Assembly (NCBI GenBank): GCA_012522755.1
Contig: JAAYJV010000048.1
Coordinates: forward strand, 16,425 to 80,424
Origin: Candidatus Hydrogenedens sp.
GTDB lineage: Bacteria > Hydrogenedentota > Hydrogenedentia > Hydrogenedentales > CAITNO01
Direction of reading: 5' to 3'
Length of the DNA stretch: 64,000 nt
Of the stretch, positions 1 through 10,453 are shown piece by piece. Both the position numbers and the translations under genes were made by a program. The notes beneath the pieces were generated by a model. It saw nothing but the letters and a program-made list of their open reading frames with translations. It ran no database searches and was not told where the DNA came from. The number at the start of each line of letters is the position of its first letter. Within the stretch, counting starts at the first letter, position 1.

Positions 1-342
1 GTGATAGATCTGCGCTATATTTTCGGCGTGGGCAGTGTTCGAGATTTTAAACGGATCGGGCTGATCATCGAACTGGTCGAGGCGGACCCCGAACTCCAGT
101 TTGATCGTCTGGGAATGTCGATGCCCTTCGTTGAAATCCTGGGAGCGCGCATTCCCTACCTGAATATTCCCGTCCGGCCCGGTCGCAATATCGCCATTAT
201 CATTGAGGTGGCCGCACTGAACTGGCGTCTCAAAGAAATGGGCGTGGATTCAGCCAAAATCCTCGATGAAGCTGTCCGTGCAAACAATTTGCGTCGAAAC
301 CGACCGCCTTTAAAACCCGAAAAAAAGAAAGATTTATGGTGA
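1..342 (+). CDS. hprK: HPr kinase/phosphorylase, C-terminal part (5' end outside window)
   Basis: Translation contains GVGSVRDFKRIGLIIELVE...YDRLG-like...EILG...IPVRPGRNIAIIIEVAALNWRLKEMG, typical of the HprK C-terminal domain; ORF open at window start. Confidence 0.85.
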   Translation: MIDLRYIFGVGSVRDFKRIGLIIELVEADPELQFDRLGMSMPFVEILGARIPYLNIPVRPGRNIAIIIEVAALNWRLKEMGVDSAKILDEAVRANNLRRNRPPLKPEKKKDLW

Positions 343-1436
343 AATCCAAGGGGCGGGGCCGAAAAAAACGCAGTACCGCCCGAGAAAGACAATGGGAGGA
401 AAAGCACGAAGCGTCTTTTACCCATGATCTGGCCAGGCACAGGCGTGGCCGACCCAAACTCTCCGATGCAGCTTTGTCTGCGGCCGGAATTGAGGAGGGG
501 ACATGCGAGCCCAATGCCACCGTGGTCACTCATTCCCGACGGTGGGCTTTTGTAATGCTGGATCAGGATGGTTCTCAAGAAGATCAGGAGGATACCAGCC
601 TTTGCCGCATCGATGAGCGACTCAGGGAAGAGGAAGAAAGTCTGCTCGCTCCCGGTGATCGTGTGCAGGTACGCTTTACCGAAGATGGCGGCCTGGTTAT
701 CGCCGTTGCACCCCGTAAAACAATGCTCATGCGTCTGGGAGGGCCCCACTCACGGATCAAGAGACAAGTTCTTGCGGCCAATATTGATGAACTGGTGATT
801 GTCGCCTCCGTTCAGAAACCCCAGTTCAGCCCGGGGCTCGTCGACCGTTTTCTCATTGCCGCACAACAGGGTGGGGTGGAGCCTGTCCTTTGTTTCAACA
901 AGATAGATCTGGAAGCACCTTCCGAAGAATTTCTCTCTCTTTATAAAGAGCTGGGTATTCCCGTCTATTGTACCAGTTGTGAAACAGGAGAGGGCATAGA
1001 CGCACTGGAGGAGTATCTGGCCGGGAAACTTTGTGTTTTTTCAGGACACAGCGGTGTGGGGAAATCCTCCATTCTCAATGTCATGGATCCCGAGCTGCAG
1101 CTGGTTACACGGGAGGTGAGCGAAGCAACGCGCAAAGGACGGCATACGACCACAGCCGGGGCCTTGTACAGGCTTCATCGGGATATTCGCGTTATTGATA
1201 CTCCCGGTATCCGGGCCTTGGGGTTGTGGGGTCTTTCCGCTGAAGAGGTGTCTTTATACTTTCCGGAAATTGCCGAACAAAGCCTTCAGTGCAAATTCAG
1301 AGACTGCACCCACATTCATGAAAAAGACTGTGCTGTTCAAGAGGCCGTGGAGGAAGGGCGCATAGCTCGGGCGCGTTATGAGTCTTACAGGCGCATACGG
1401 GAAGGCATTGAAGCGCAAAAACCCGAATGGGCGTAG
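336..1436 (+). CDS. rsgA: Ribosome small subunit-dependent GTPase A (circularly permuted GTPase)
   Basis: OB-fold-like N-term, then CFNKIDL, GHSGVGKSSILN, TTTAGALYRL, DTPGIRALGLW and C-terminal Zn-binding CKFRDCTHIHEKDCAV. Confidence 0.95.
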   Translation: MVKSKGRGRKKRSTARERQWEEKHEASFTHDLARHRRGRPKLSDAALSAAGIEEGTCEPNATVVTHSRRWAFVMLDQDGSQEDQEDTSLCRIDERLREEEESLLAPGDRVQVRFTEDGGLVIAVAPRKTMLMRLGGPHSRIKRQVLAANIDELVIVASVQKPQFSPGLVDRFLIAAQQGGVEPVLCFNKIDLEAPSEEFLSLYKELGIPVYCTSCETGEGIDALEEYLAGKLCVFSGHSGVGKSSILNVMDPELQLVTREVSEATRKGRHTTTAGALYRLHRDIRVIDTPGIRALGLWGLSAEEVSLYFPEIAEQSLQCKFRDCTHIHEKDCAVQEAVEEGRIARARYESYRRIREGIEAQKPEWA

Positions 1437-1465
1437 CGATACATGATCCCAGAGGGAGGGAAATA

Positions 1466-1810
1466 TCAGGGATAGGGAAGAAGGGGGTCGTGTTTTTCAT
1501 AATGATAGCGCCAGGCTGGGCCATGGAGATGGATCCATTCGAAGTAAGCCATCTGCCCGACATCATACCCGACCTCCTCCGAGCGGAGCCATTTGTGCTC
1601 TTTCATTTTCCTGCGTTGTATGGCCATGGCATTTAAATGATCAGCTTTACGCCATTTCACAGCACAGTGCTCAAACCAATCCTCCATGGCCTCCTTATAA
1701 GTAATTTTGGGGCCATGCTCCTTACGCAAGTGAACATAGTGCCTGTATATGGCACGCAGTTCACGTCTGGAAACCCTGTCCAGAGAGTCCTCTTTGTAGA
1801 AAGTAGCCAT
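1466..1810 (-). CDS. Hypothetical protein, 114 aa, aromatic/charged
   Basis: Intact ORF filling the gap on the minus strand; no family recognised. Confidence 0.5.
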   Translation of the reverse strand: MATFYKEDSLDRVSRRELRAIYRHYVHLRKEHGPKITYKEAMEDWFEHCAVKWRKADHLNAMAIQRRKMKEHKWLRSEEVGYDVGQMAYFEWIHLHGPAWRYHYEKHDPLLPYP

Positions 1811-1930
1811 GATAACGATCCTTATTTATAACACCGTTCACTTTCTCCCCTCCGTTAGTATCATTGTATACCGAAACACTCCAGATGTCAAGAGCTGATG
1901 CAAAAAAGATTAAAAGTTCATCAGAATCCA

Positions 1931-1966
1931 TAAAAAACCCCGGATATTCAAAGAATACCCGGGGTC
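1931..1966 (-). terminator. Rho-independent terminator of the 1997..2890 gene
   Basis: Minus strand GACCCCGGGTATTC-ttt-GAATATCCGGGGTTTTTTAT: GC-rich hairpin followed by T-tract. Confidence 0.85.
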
Positions 1967-1996
1967 AGACAATCAGCCAGAGCATAGAATAGGACG

Positions 1997-2890
1997 TCAG
2001 TCAGCGGCCAGTTCTTCAGCCACCTCATTGAAATAGGCTACACAAGCTGCAATATCAGGTACATTGTTATCCCAGTTATACTCATATTCAATAAAGAACA
2101 TGGGATCTTTCATCTCTTGTCTGACAATTTCAGTCAAAATGCCTTTGACATCGCAAATACCTGTTCCCCAGATTACATCATGGGCTTCTTTATTGCCGAA
2201 TTCCATCAGATCCTTCAGGTGGAAAGAGATCAGACGACCTTCCAGAGCCTTTACCGCTTCCAGCGCATCGATTCCGGAACGGGGCCAGTGACCCGTATCA
2301 GCGCAGGCGCCTACCAGAGGAGACAGGCCTTCCACCGCTTCCAGAACCGTTGTATAATTCCAGTACAGAGACGGTTCGGGATGATTGTGAATGGCTACCC
2401 GGATACCATATTCATCGGCCAGTTTCGAAACGAGAGGCATGTTTTTCTTGAGCGGCTCAGAAGCGATGGTTCCGATGCCCATGTCTTTTGCAAATTCAAA
2501 GACTTCACGGGCCTTGGATTCATTGGTCGGAAGAGATACCACCCCATAAGAGAGAAGGGTGATACCGGCTTTCTCCAATTTTTCTTTGGCAAGAGCACGG
2601 TGTTCTTCGCTCATACTGTGGATAAAGGTGACTTTTTCGGGCAGATCAGTGCAAAGTCGTTGACCCGGAAAAGCCTCGGCATATTTCAGGCCCAGAGAAG
2701 CGGTTTTGTCAATGGCTTCACTGAAACTGAATTTGTTGAAACTCCACAACTGACAGCCTATGCGCCAGCCCAGAGCTTCAGCAGCGGGAGCACCCGGTCC
2801 GGGAGCATCCGCCAGAGCTGAAGAAGAGATGCCGACCACAGCCAGCAGAGCAATACAGGGCACTACGAACCGAAGGGATCTGAAATACAT
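1997..2890 (-). CDS. Secreted sugar phosphate isomerase/epimerase-like TIM-barrel protein
   Basis: Start at 2890 gives signal peptide MYFRSLRFVVPCIALLAVVGISSSALA; AP-endonuclease-2-like features GLKYAEAFPGQ, IHNHPEP, GACADTGHWPRSG, ISFHLKDL, FFIEYEYNWDNN. Confidence 0.8.
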   Translation of the reverse strand: MYFRSLRFVVPCIALLAVVGISSSALADAPGPGAPAAEALGWRIGCQLWSFNKFSFSEAIDKTASLGLKYAEAFPGQRLCTDLPEKVTFIHSMSEEHRALAKEKLEKAGITLLSYGVVSLPTNESKAREVFEFAKDMGIGTIASEPLKKNMPLVSKLADEYGIRVAIHNHPEPSLYWNYTTVLEAVEGLSPLVGACADTGHWPRSGIDALEAVKALEGRLISFHLKDLMEFGNKEAHDVIWGTGICDVKGILTEIVRQEMKDPMFFIEYEYNWDNNVPDIAACVAYFNEVAEELAAD

Positions 2891-3481
2891 AGTCTTTTCC
2901 TTCTTGTCTTGATTCGGTTGGAAATACTGTGGAAAGAACAGATCTTTCCAGTACACAATGAGTCGGGAAGCACTATCCCACTTGAAGGATTATCATACCA
3001 CCCATGCCATAAAAGGACAAAATCACAGTTCTTTACGCTGGTGGAAAGAAACAAGAGTGGGATCCTGCTGAACTTGTCGGAAAGTATTTGATGGCAATGG
3101 TTCAGCCTGGAAGCCAGCAGGACACGTTTTTCTCATGAAATTTACACATAATTACAAATTTGCGGTATAATCTTCATAAAGATAAGAGTTGAGAGTCGCC
3201 CCTGTACTTCAAAATCGTGGTAAGAATCGATTTGCGAAAGTGGACATACAAGCATAGCAACCCTGAAAAACCTCAGAGTATCACGCTTGTGAACTGTGTC
3301 CGGGCTGATATCTTTCATTGAATCAAAACACTGTCTCCGGAGCGGTGTATCCACGGATCCGGAGCAAGAGAATAGAGAACAAAAGCAGGATACACACCCG
3401 AAGCGGTGTAATAAGCTGAGTCGTATCATCCCGGCTTATCTGTTCCGGAATGATACAGGATACTCAAGGAGAAACAGGACA

Positions 3482-4429
3482 GTGCACGCCATAACCATTT
3501 GCATTGTGGAAGATTATCAAGACGAAGCCCTGGTATTGAGCGAGGGGCTCAAACTTTTCGGGTATGAGACAGTGATCGCCGGTACCGGATATGAAGCGCT
3601 CAATCTGTGCCGTCAGGGCGGTGTACATCTTGTATTGCTTGATGTGGGGCTGCCTGACATGGACGGCTATGAAGTCTGTCGCCAGTTGAAAGCCGATCCG
3701 CAAACCATGGATATACCCGTTATTTTTGTGACCGCCAGAGGGGATGCCGGCGATGTGGAGCAAGGCTATGCCCTCGGTGCTCTGGACTATGTCGCCAAAC
3801 CCTATAACCTGCCCATGGTCATCGTCCATATTGATGCGGCTTTGCGTACCCGCCAGGGGGGTACGGAGCTCGTCTCCGGCCCCTATATGCTCATCGATCC
3901 CGCTTATACCGATCAACTGACAGGACTGCGAAACAGACGTTTTCTCATTGAGCGCCTTCAGGAAGAATCGGCCAAGGCCTATCGTTATGATTACCATCTT
4001 TCATGTCTTATGCTTGAAGTTGAAGAGGCGCCTCAGGATGGGCTCGGAGACAGACTTCCCGACGAGCTGCTGGTGGAAGTGGCCATGACACTGCGTAAAA
4101 GTTCCCGTACCTTTGATATAGTCGCCCGCTATGATGAGGCACAGTTCGCGGCTGTTCTTCCCCATACCAATCTGGATAATGCTGTTGCCTATGGCCGGAA
4201 AATTCAGCACGAACTTTCCCGGGCCATTGCCGCAAGCTCTTGCGTTCTCAAAGAACCCCGGGTATGCATGGGCATCACCACCTATTACTGCAACAAACAA
4301 TCCGAGGAAGACAAGTATAAACGACCGGACAGTGCCGAAGAATTTCTGGGCGCCTCCATGAACAAACTGTTGATTGCCAAAAACAATGCCCCGGAATTCA
4401 TCGTTGCAGGTGAAACCAGCGGTTCCTGA
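3482..4429 (+). CDS. Response regulator: receiver domain plus degenerate GGDEF domain
   Basis: Likely GTG start at 3482 (MHAITICIVEDYQDEA); receiver motifs VEDYQDE, LVLLDVGLPDMDG, VIFVTA, GALDYVAKPY; then TDQLTGLRNRRFLIERL and RYDEAQFAAVLP in place of GGDEF. Confidence 0.85.
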   Translation: MHAITICIVEDYQDEALVLSEGLKLFGYETVIAGTGYEALNLCRQGGVHLVLLDVGLPDMDGYEVCRQLKADPQTMDIPVIFVTARGDAGDVEQGYALGALDYVAKPYNLPMVIVHIDAALRTRQGGTELVSGPYMLIDPAYTDQLTGLRNRRFLIERLQEESAKAYRYDYHLSCLMLEVEEAPQDGLGDRLPDELLVEVAMTLRKSSRTFDIVARYDEAQFAAVLPHTNLDNAVAYGRKIQHELSRAIAASSCVLKEPRVCMGITTYYCNKQSEEDKYKRPDSAEEFLGASMNKLLIAKNNAPEFIVAGETSGS

Positions 4430-4446
4430 TTCTTCCGGTTGAGCCT

Positions 4447-5340
4447 GTGGACAGTCATCTTTTAGTTCCGGAAGATCCCCCCTCTCCGAAATCCCACCTC
4501 TCAAGTTATGTCGGTACAGCCGGCTGGAGTTATCCGGACTGGGAAGGGATTGTATACTCTTCTTCTGAAGCCCGGGCAAGACAGTCACTGACAGCCTTGA
4601 GCCGTCTGGTGGATCTCATCGAAATCAATGTGACTTTTTACCAGCCTGTCACGACAGCCATGACTTCCACCTGGTTGCAGACAGTACTGTCCCGTCCTCA
4701 TTTCCGTTTCAATGCAAAAGCACCCTCTCTGCTGACTCATGAGCGTCGGAAGTTCCCGGATCAGGGGCTTGTCCGCAGTTTTTTGAACAGCCTGCGACCC
4801 ATCATTGAGGGCGAGCGTTTCGGAGCGATTCTTTTCCAGTTTCCCTGGAGTTTCAGACGGACCCCTGAAAACCGCAGTTATCTGGGACGCCTGATGGATC
4901 TTTTTCACCACATGCCCTGCTGCATTGAAATGCGCCACGATTCCTGGAATCATGAAGGATTCTTTGAAGGACTGAAAGAACGGGAGATCGCCTTCTGCAA
5001 TATTGATCAGCCTTTGCTTCAACATTGCCTGGAACCTTCCGCCAGGGTCACCGGCCCTTTCGCCTATGTGCGATTGCATGGCCGTAATACCCGCCAATGG
5101 TTTGATCAGGAAACGGATCGGGACGGACGTTATAATTACCTCTACAGCAAAGACGAACTGAAGGATTGGATGGAGCGTATTTTTTCCATGCAAAAGGAAG
5201 CGAAGGAAATATACGTAGTGACCAACAACCACTATCAGGGAAAATCAGTGGTCAATGCGCTGGATATTCAACAGGCACTGGGAATGCCGCCCCGGCGGAT
5301 TCCTGAAACACTTCGCTTCCTTTATAATAATCGCCCCTGA
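4447..5340 (+). CDS. DUF72 (YecE-like) family protein
   Basis: YVGTAGWSYPDWEGIVY...LVDLIEINVTFYQPV, FQFPWSF, EMRHDSWNHEGF, FAYVRLHGRN, YVVTNNHYQGKSVVNAL. Confidence 0.9.
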   Translation: MDSHLLVPEDPPSPKSHLSSYVGTAGWSYPDWEGIVYSSSEARARQSLTALSRLVDLIEINVTFYQPVTTAMTSTWLQTVLSRPHFRFNAKAPSLLTHERRKFPDQGLVRSFLNSLRPIIEGERFGAILFQFPWSFRRTPENRSYLGRLMDLFHHMPCCIEMRHDSWNHEGFFEGLKEREIAFCNIDQPLLQHCLEPSARVTGPFAYVRLHGRNTRQWFDQETDRDGRYNYLYSKDELKDWMERIFSMQKEAKEIYVVTNNHYQGKSVVNALDIQQALGMPPRRIPETLRFLYNNRP

Positions 5341-5441
5341 GCAGAGTGTGAAAAGGAGCGGAAGAGCCGGGCCGGTTGAATCCTCCGGGGATACCGTGGC
5401 AAAATGCCGCTGGGTGGAAGGGATAGATTGGATAATTCGTC

Positions 5442-8285
5442 ATGACCAGACTTGAAAAAATACAACGGGAATGCCGCTGTCCCGTTTTTCTCGATGATTT
5501 TACACGCCAGCTTTATGCCACGGACGCTTCCATTTATCAATGCATGCCCCGGGCTGTGGCTTTTCCCAGAACAGCTCCGGAGACAGCGGAACTCATGGCC
5601 GCAGCAGCCGCTGAAGAGATCCCGATCATACCCAGAGGAGCCGGGAGCGGTCTGGCCGGTGGAGCCATTGGCGACGCCCTGATTCTCGATATGTCGCGGC
5701 ACAACCAGTTCATTGCTGACTTCAATGAAGAAGCCCGGACCATCCGTGTGGGAGCCGGTACAGTGCTCGATGCCCTCAATGAATATGTACAGTCCAGCGG
5801 ATTGACTTTCGGTGCTGATGTGGCCACCAGTTCACGGGCAACCGTCGGTGGTATGATCGCCAACAACAGTTCCGGAGCCCGGGCCCCGCTCTATGGCATA
5901 ACCCTGGATCATGTGGATTCGCTGGAACTGATTACAGCCGATGGGAAAATCCATACCCTTTCCGCCGGATCAGAAGACATGAAAGAGCGGCTGGAGGTGA
6001 TACAGGGCAAAGTGATCGATTCACGCCGTGAAATTGAAACACGTTTCCACAGGGAGATCTGCAAACGCTGGCCGGGGTACGGACTCGACCGGTATTTGCG
6101 GAGTATTCTTGCTGAAGCGGCCAATCCGGCGCAGCTCGTAGGCGGGAGTGAAGGCACCTTGTGCACAGTCTTTTCAGCGACGCTCCGGCTTGTTCCTCTG
6201 CCGCCCGGAACAGGTCTGATCCTGCTGTTCTTTGATCGTGTGCAGGACGCCATGGAAGCTTCAGCATCACTGCTGGACCTGGAACCGGCCAGCATCGAAC
6301 ATATGGATCGGCTGCTCTTTGATCAGACCCGGGATAACAGAAATTTCGAAAAAGCCCGTGCCCTGCTGGAGCTCGATGAAAAACCCTGTGAGGGAATCCT
6401 TCTCGTTGAGTTTTATGATCATATAGAAGACAAGCTGGAAGAGGTCAAAAAGCGTGGCCTGGGTCAGCGTCATCTTCTGTGTGCAACGGAAGAAGAGAAA
6501 GCGCTGGTCTGGCATCTGAGAAAAGCGGGGCTGTCATTACTTACCGGGTGTGCCGGTGCAGCCAAGCCCACAGCCGGTATTGAAGATGTTGCCGTACCTC
6601 CGGCGCAGCTCCCCCGTTATGTGGAATCGTTGCGTTCTGTTGTGGAACGCCTCGGGCTGAAAGCTTCTTTCTATGGTCATGCCGCTGCGGGACTGCTCCA
6701 TGTGCGGCCTGTTCTGGATTTACGGAGCCGCAAAGATATAGAAGCTTTCCGGGCATTGGCCGAAGAAGTATCCGCTCTTACTCTGGAATTCAAGGGATCC
6801 CTTACAGCGGAACATGGCGTGGGGATCAACCGCACCGAGTTCATGACAGAGCATATCGGCACGGAACTGCTGAAGATCATGGAAGAGGTGAAAGAGATCT
6901 TTGATCCCCGGGGGCTCATGAATCCCGGCAAGGTTCTGGATACCGGACGATGGCGCATCGACAAAGATCTGCGTATGGGCGACGGCTATGCCTTGCCTGT
7001 TCCTTTCGAGCCTCTTCTGCTCTTTCAGGCCAAGGATCATTCCTTTACAGGCAATCTCGAACAATGCAACGGCTGCGGCGGCTGTCGCAAGGAACCGCCT
7101 GTCATGTGTCCCACTTTTCAGGCTGCGGGCGACGAAGCACTCTCCACTCGGGGCAGGGCCAATATCATCCGTGCCGTTCTGGAAGGCCGCCTCGACAGCG
7201 ACAAAGCGCCGCTCCTCTCAGAGTCTCTGGAATCAGCGTTGAGCAACTGTCTGTCCTGTAAAGCCTGCACTTCAGAATGTCCGTCCAATGTGAACATGGC
7301 CTTGTTGAAGGCCGAGCTGCTTCATGCGCGACATCGCAAACATGGTGTGCCTTTTTATGCACGCCTTCTCAGCCGTGTTGATCTGCTGGGTGCTCTCGGA
7401 AGTGCTTTTCCCCGACTCACCAATGCCAGTTTTTCTTTTCCTCCCTTCCGATGGCTCCTGCAACGGCTGGTGCATATCGCTCAGGAACGATCCCTGCCGC
7501 CCTATGCACTCCAACGCTTTGACCGCTGGTTCAGAAAAGAAGGTCTGGAGAAAAAGACCGCTCACAGGGGTACTATTCTTTTATGGGATGATTGCTTTGT
7601 CCGACACAACGAACCTCATATCGGCCGGGCCGCTGTGCGTGTATTGGAAAAGGCCGGTTATTCACCCCGGCTCGTGGAAGGGCATGCCTGTTGCGGCCGT
7701 CCTGCCTTCAGCATGGGGCGTCTTGATGTGGCCAGAAAATTCGGCAACAAAAATCTGAGACTGTTGAGAGAGACTGAAGGGCCCATCCTTTTTCTTGAGC
7801 CTTCCTGCTATGCCATGTTCCGTGAGGAATACCGGGAGCTGGGGCTGGAAGGGGCTCAGGAAGTGGCGGAACGGGCTGTGCTCTTTGAGCAGTTCATCGA
7901 GCAGCTCCTTCAGAAAGAACCGGATGCCCTTCCCATCAAGAGGCTGCCCTATGGTCTGGCTATCCATGCCCACTGCCATGCAAAAGCCCAGGCTGATACG
8001 AGCATCCATACACTCCTGGCGCAACGTCTTACAGGTGCCCGGGCCTCCATGCTCAACAGCGGCTGTTGTGGTATGGCGGGAGCTTTCGGGGTGCTGGAGG
8101 ATAAATATGCGCTGAGTCTTGCAGTGGCTGAGCCCTTGCTCGCCATGATCGACGCCTTGCCCGAAGATACGGCTGTGATTTCATCAGGAGCCAGTTGCCG
8201 TCATCAATTGACCGACCTTTCTTCCCGGCCACCCCTTCATTTTGCCGAGGTGCTGGATCTGGCTTTGAGCGACTGTGCAGACTGA
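5442..8285 (+). CDS. FAD-binding and (Fe-S)-binding oxidoreductase (GlcD/GlcF-like fusion)
   Basis: FAD_binding_4 motifs (IIPRGAGSGLAGGAIG, VGGMIANNSSGARAPLYG), C-terminal oxidase domain GSLTAEHGVGINR, two 4Fe-4S motifs (CNGCGGC, CLSCKACTSECPSNV) and CCG domains (HACCGRPA, NSGCCGMAGAFG). Confidence 0.9.
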   Translation: MTRLEKIQRECRCPVFLDDFTRQLYATDASIYQCMPRAVAFPRTAPETAELMAAAAAEEIPIIPRGAGSGLAGGAIGDALILDMSRHNQFIADFNEEARTIRVGAGTVLDALNEYVQSSGLTFGADVATSSRATVGGMIANNSSGARAPLYGITLDHVDSLELITADGKIHTLSAGSEDMKERLEVIQGKVIDSRREIETRFHREICKRWPGYGLDRYLRSILAEAANPAQLVGGSEGTLCTVFSATLRLVPLPPGTGLILLFFDRVQDAMEASASLLDLEPASIEHMDRLLFDQTRDNRNFEKARALLELDEKPCEGILLVEFYDHIEDKLEEVKKRGLGQRHLLCATEEEKALVWHLRKAGLSLLTGCAGAAKPTAGIEDVAVPPAQLPRYVESLRSVVERLGLKASFYGHAAAGLLHVRPVLDLRSRKDIEAFRALAEEVSALTLEFKGSLTAEHGVGINRTEFMTEHIGTELLKIMEEVKEIFDPRGLMNPGKVLDTGRWRIDKDLRMGDGYALPVPFEPLLLFQAKDHSFTGNLEQCNGCGGCRKEPPVMCPTFQAAGDEALSTRGRANIIRAVLEGRLDSDKAPLLSESLESALSNCLSCKACTSECPSNVNMALLKAELLHARHRKHGVPFYARLLSRVDLLGALGSAFPRLTNASFSFPPFRWLLQRLVHIAQERSLPPYALQRFDRWFRKEGLEKKTAHRGTILLWDDCFVRHNEPHIGRAAVRVLEKAGYSPRLVEGHACCGRPAFSMGRLDVARKFGNKNLRLLRETEGPILFLEPSCYAMFREEYRELGLEGAQEVAERAVLFEQFIEQLLQKEPDALPIKRLPYGLAIHAHCHAKAQADTSIHTLLAQRLTGARASMLNSGCCGMAGAFGVLEDKYALSLAVAEPLLAMIDALPEDTAVISSGASCRHQLTDLSSRPPLHFAEVLDLALSDCAD

Positions 8286-8289
8286 AAAA

Positions 8290-10392
8290 TCAGATGAGCA
8301 GCGAGCCGATCTGATAAAAGGCAATGGCCAGAATAAAGGCAAATGTCGTGGAATAGAGAGTGGCGAACAGCGCCCACTTCCATGAACCGCTTTCACGCCG
8401 GATCACGGCGATTGTGACCAGACAGGGCGCATAGAGCATGACAAAGACCATGAGTGCAAAGGCGCGAACAGGATTCCAATCAGGCTTCTGAGCCAGGTGT
8501 TCAGACAGGGAGAGGAAATTATCCTCATCCGTATTTTCCAGGGCATAGGCTGTGCCGAGAACGCCCAGAACCACTTCTTTCGCTGCAAAACCGCCGATGA
8601 GCGCAATATTCGTGCGCCAGTCGAAACCGGCGGCCTGACTCACAGGCTCCAGCGCTTTACCGGCACGACCCGCAAAACTGAAGGCCAGATGCTCATCAGC
8701 GGCCACATCTTCAGCGGGTCGGGGAAAATACATGAGTGCCCAGAGTACCAGATTGATGGCCAGAATGACTGTCCCGGCTTTCTTCACGTACATCCAGGTG
8801 CGTTCCCAGGTGTGGCGCAGAACTCCACGCAGCACAGGCATGTGATAGGGGGGCAGTTCCATGACAAAAGGCATCTGCTCGCCCCGGACAAGTGTACGCC
8901 GCAGAATCCAGGCGGCCACCAGTGCCGTGATCCAGGAAAGAGCCCAGAGAATCATCATGATGAGCGTGCGGTTATGGGGAAAAAATGCCGCAATGAGCAT
9001 GGCATAAACAGGCATTTTCGCTCCGCAATTCATGAAGGGCGTGACAAGCATGGTGACCAGCCTGTCCCGGTCCTCGCGCATGGTGCGTGTGGACATGATC
9101 CCCGGAACAGCACAACCGCCCGCACCCAGACCGCCGGCAACGATAAAGGCGAGGATGCTTTTTCCCTGCAGTCCGAAAGTGCGCAGAGGGCGGTCCAGAA
9201 TAAAGGCCACCCGGGCGATATACCCGCTGTCTTCCAGTGCCGCGACAAAAAGAAACATGAAAAATATGAGAGGCACAAAACTCATCACACCGCCCACGCC
9301 TCCGATAACACCGTCATTCAAGAGGGAATAAAGCATGGGCATGCTTTCCTCCAGAGGCGTTATAAAGCGGGACAGGGAAAGAAAGAGCGTTTCCATGAAG
9401 CCCGTGGGACTTTGGAAGCCATCGAACCAGGGAATCCATGCCCATTCATCAGAGACTTTGAAGACCCAGAAAAAAAGGGCCGCCACAACCATAACAAGAA
9501 TGAGAGGACCGGCAATACGGTTGCAGACAATAAGATCGAGACTTTCCGTGATGTCACGGCGGTTGCTCGCCGTATGGGTCACGCAGCTTTTCACCATTCC
9601 GGCCGCAATGCCGTAGCGGTGTTCCGCCACAAGAGTGGAGGCATCCGCATTGAAATGTCTTTCAATACGACTGATGGCATCATCGGCCTGCTTCAAAAGT
9701 GCATCGCTTTCAGAAGGAGTCAGGTCCCGTATTTCAGTGGCTGCACGCTCATCTTTTTCCAGAAGTTTGACAGCCAGCCAGGCGGGTGAAAAACGTTCTT
9801 TCAGAGCCGGAATCTTTTCGATAACCCGGGTCAGGGACACCACCTCATCGTCCACACCGTGACCATAAGACAGGGGGGAGGGATCGGCCTTTTCTTTTCC
9901 GTGAAGAACAGCCAGGCTTGCAGCGGATATCTCATCAATACCCTTATCCCGGCAGGCGATGGTGGGGATAACCGGAACACCCAGAAGCTGTGAGAGACCT
10001 TCCACATCAATCTTGTAGCCGCGCCGCTCAGCCGTATCCATCATGTTCAGTGCGATCACCATGGGTATCTGCATTTCCATGAGCTGAATGGTCAGATAGA
10101 GATTGCGCTCAAGATTGGATGCGTCAACAACATTGATGATGAGGGAGGGATGCTCATCGAGAATAAAATTACGGGCTACCAGTTCTTCTCTGCTGTAGGC
10201 CGTCAGTGAATAGGTACCCGGAAGATCCACCACAGTCGTGCGCTGTCCCTGCCAGCGCAGCACACCGCTTTTGATATCTACGGTAACACCCGGATAATTG
10301 CTGACCTGCTGAGCGGAGCCGGTCAGTGCATTATAGAGGCAGGTTTTTCCTGCATTGGGATTGCCTGCTATGACTATTTTGCCAGAGGACAT
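8290..10392 (-). CDS. feoB: Ferrous iron transport protein B
   Basis: Start at 10392: MSSGKIVIAGNPNAGKTCLYNALTGSAQQVSNYPGVTVD, DLPGTYSL, NVVDASNLERNLYLTIQL, gate domains with GGLGAGGCAVPGIMSTRTM and FMNCGAKMPVYAML. Confidence 0.95.
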   Translation of the reverse strand: MSSGKIVIAGNPNAGKTCLYNALTGSAQQVSNYPGVTVDIKSGVLRWQGQRTTVVDLPGTYSLTAYSREELVARNFILDEHPSLIINVVDASNLERNLYLTIQLMEMQIPMVIALNMMDTAERRGYKIDVEGLSQLLGVPVIPTIACRDKGIDEISAASLAVLHGKEKADPSPLSYGHGVDDEVVSLTRVIEKIPALKERFSPAWLAVKLLEKDERAATEIRDLTPSESDALLKQADDAISRIERHFNADASTLVAEHRYGIAAGMVKSCVTHTASNRRDITESLDLIVCNRIAGPLILVMVVAALFFWVFKVSDEWAWIPWFDGFQSPTGFMETLFLSLSRFITPLEESMPMLYSLLNDGVIGGVGGVMSFVPLIFFMFLFVAALEDSGYIARVAFILDRPLRTFGLQGKSILAFIVAGGLGAGGCAVPGIMSTRTMREDRDRLVTMLVTPFMNCGAKMPVYAMLIAAFFPHNRTLIMMILWALSWITALVAAWILRRTLVRGEQMPFVMELPPYHMPVLRGVLRHTWERTWMYVKKAGTVILAINLVLWALMYFPRPAEDVAADEHLAFSFAGRAGKALEPVSQAAGFDWRTNIALIGGFAAKEVVLGVLGTAYALENTDEDNFLSLSEHLAQKPDWNPVRAFALMVFVMLYAPCLVTIAVIRRESGSWKWALFATLYSTTFAFILAIAFYQIGSLLI

Positions 10393-10453
10393 GGAAAGGG
10401 ATGATCCTTCACACGCTGCGTGAACCAGAGAAAAAAACGATGGGAGGGAAGTG

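Noticed and set aside
8497-9789. 430-aa plus-strand ORF opposite feoB
   Set aside because: Antisense shadow of feoB; low-complexity His/Lys/Arg-rich translation
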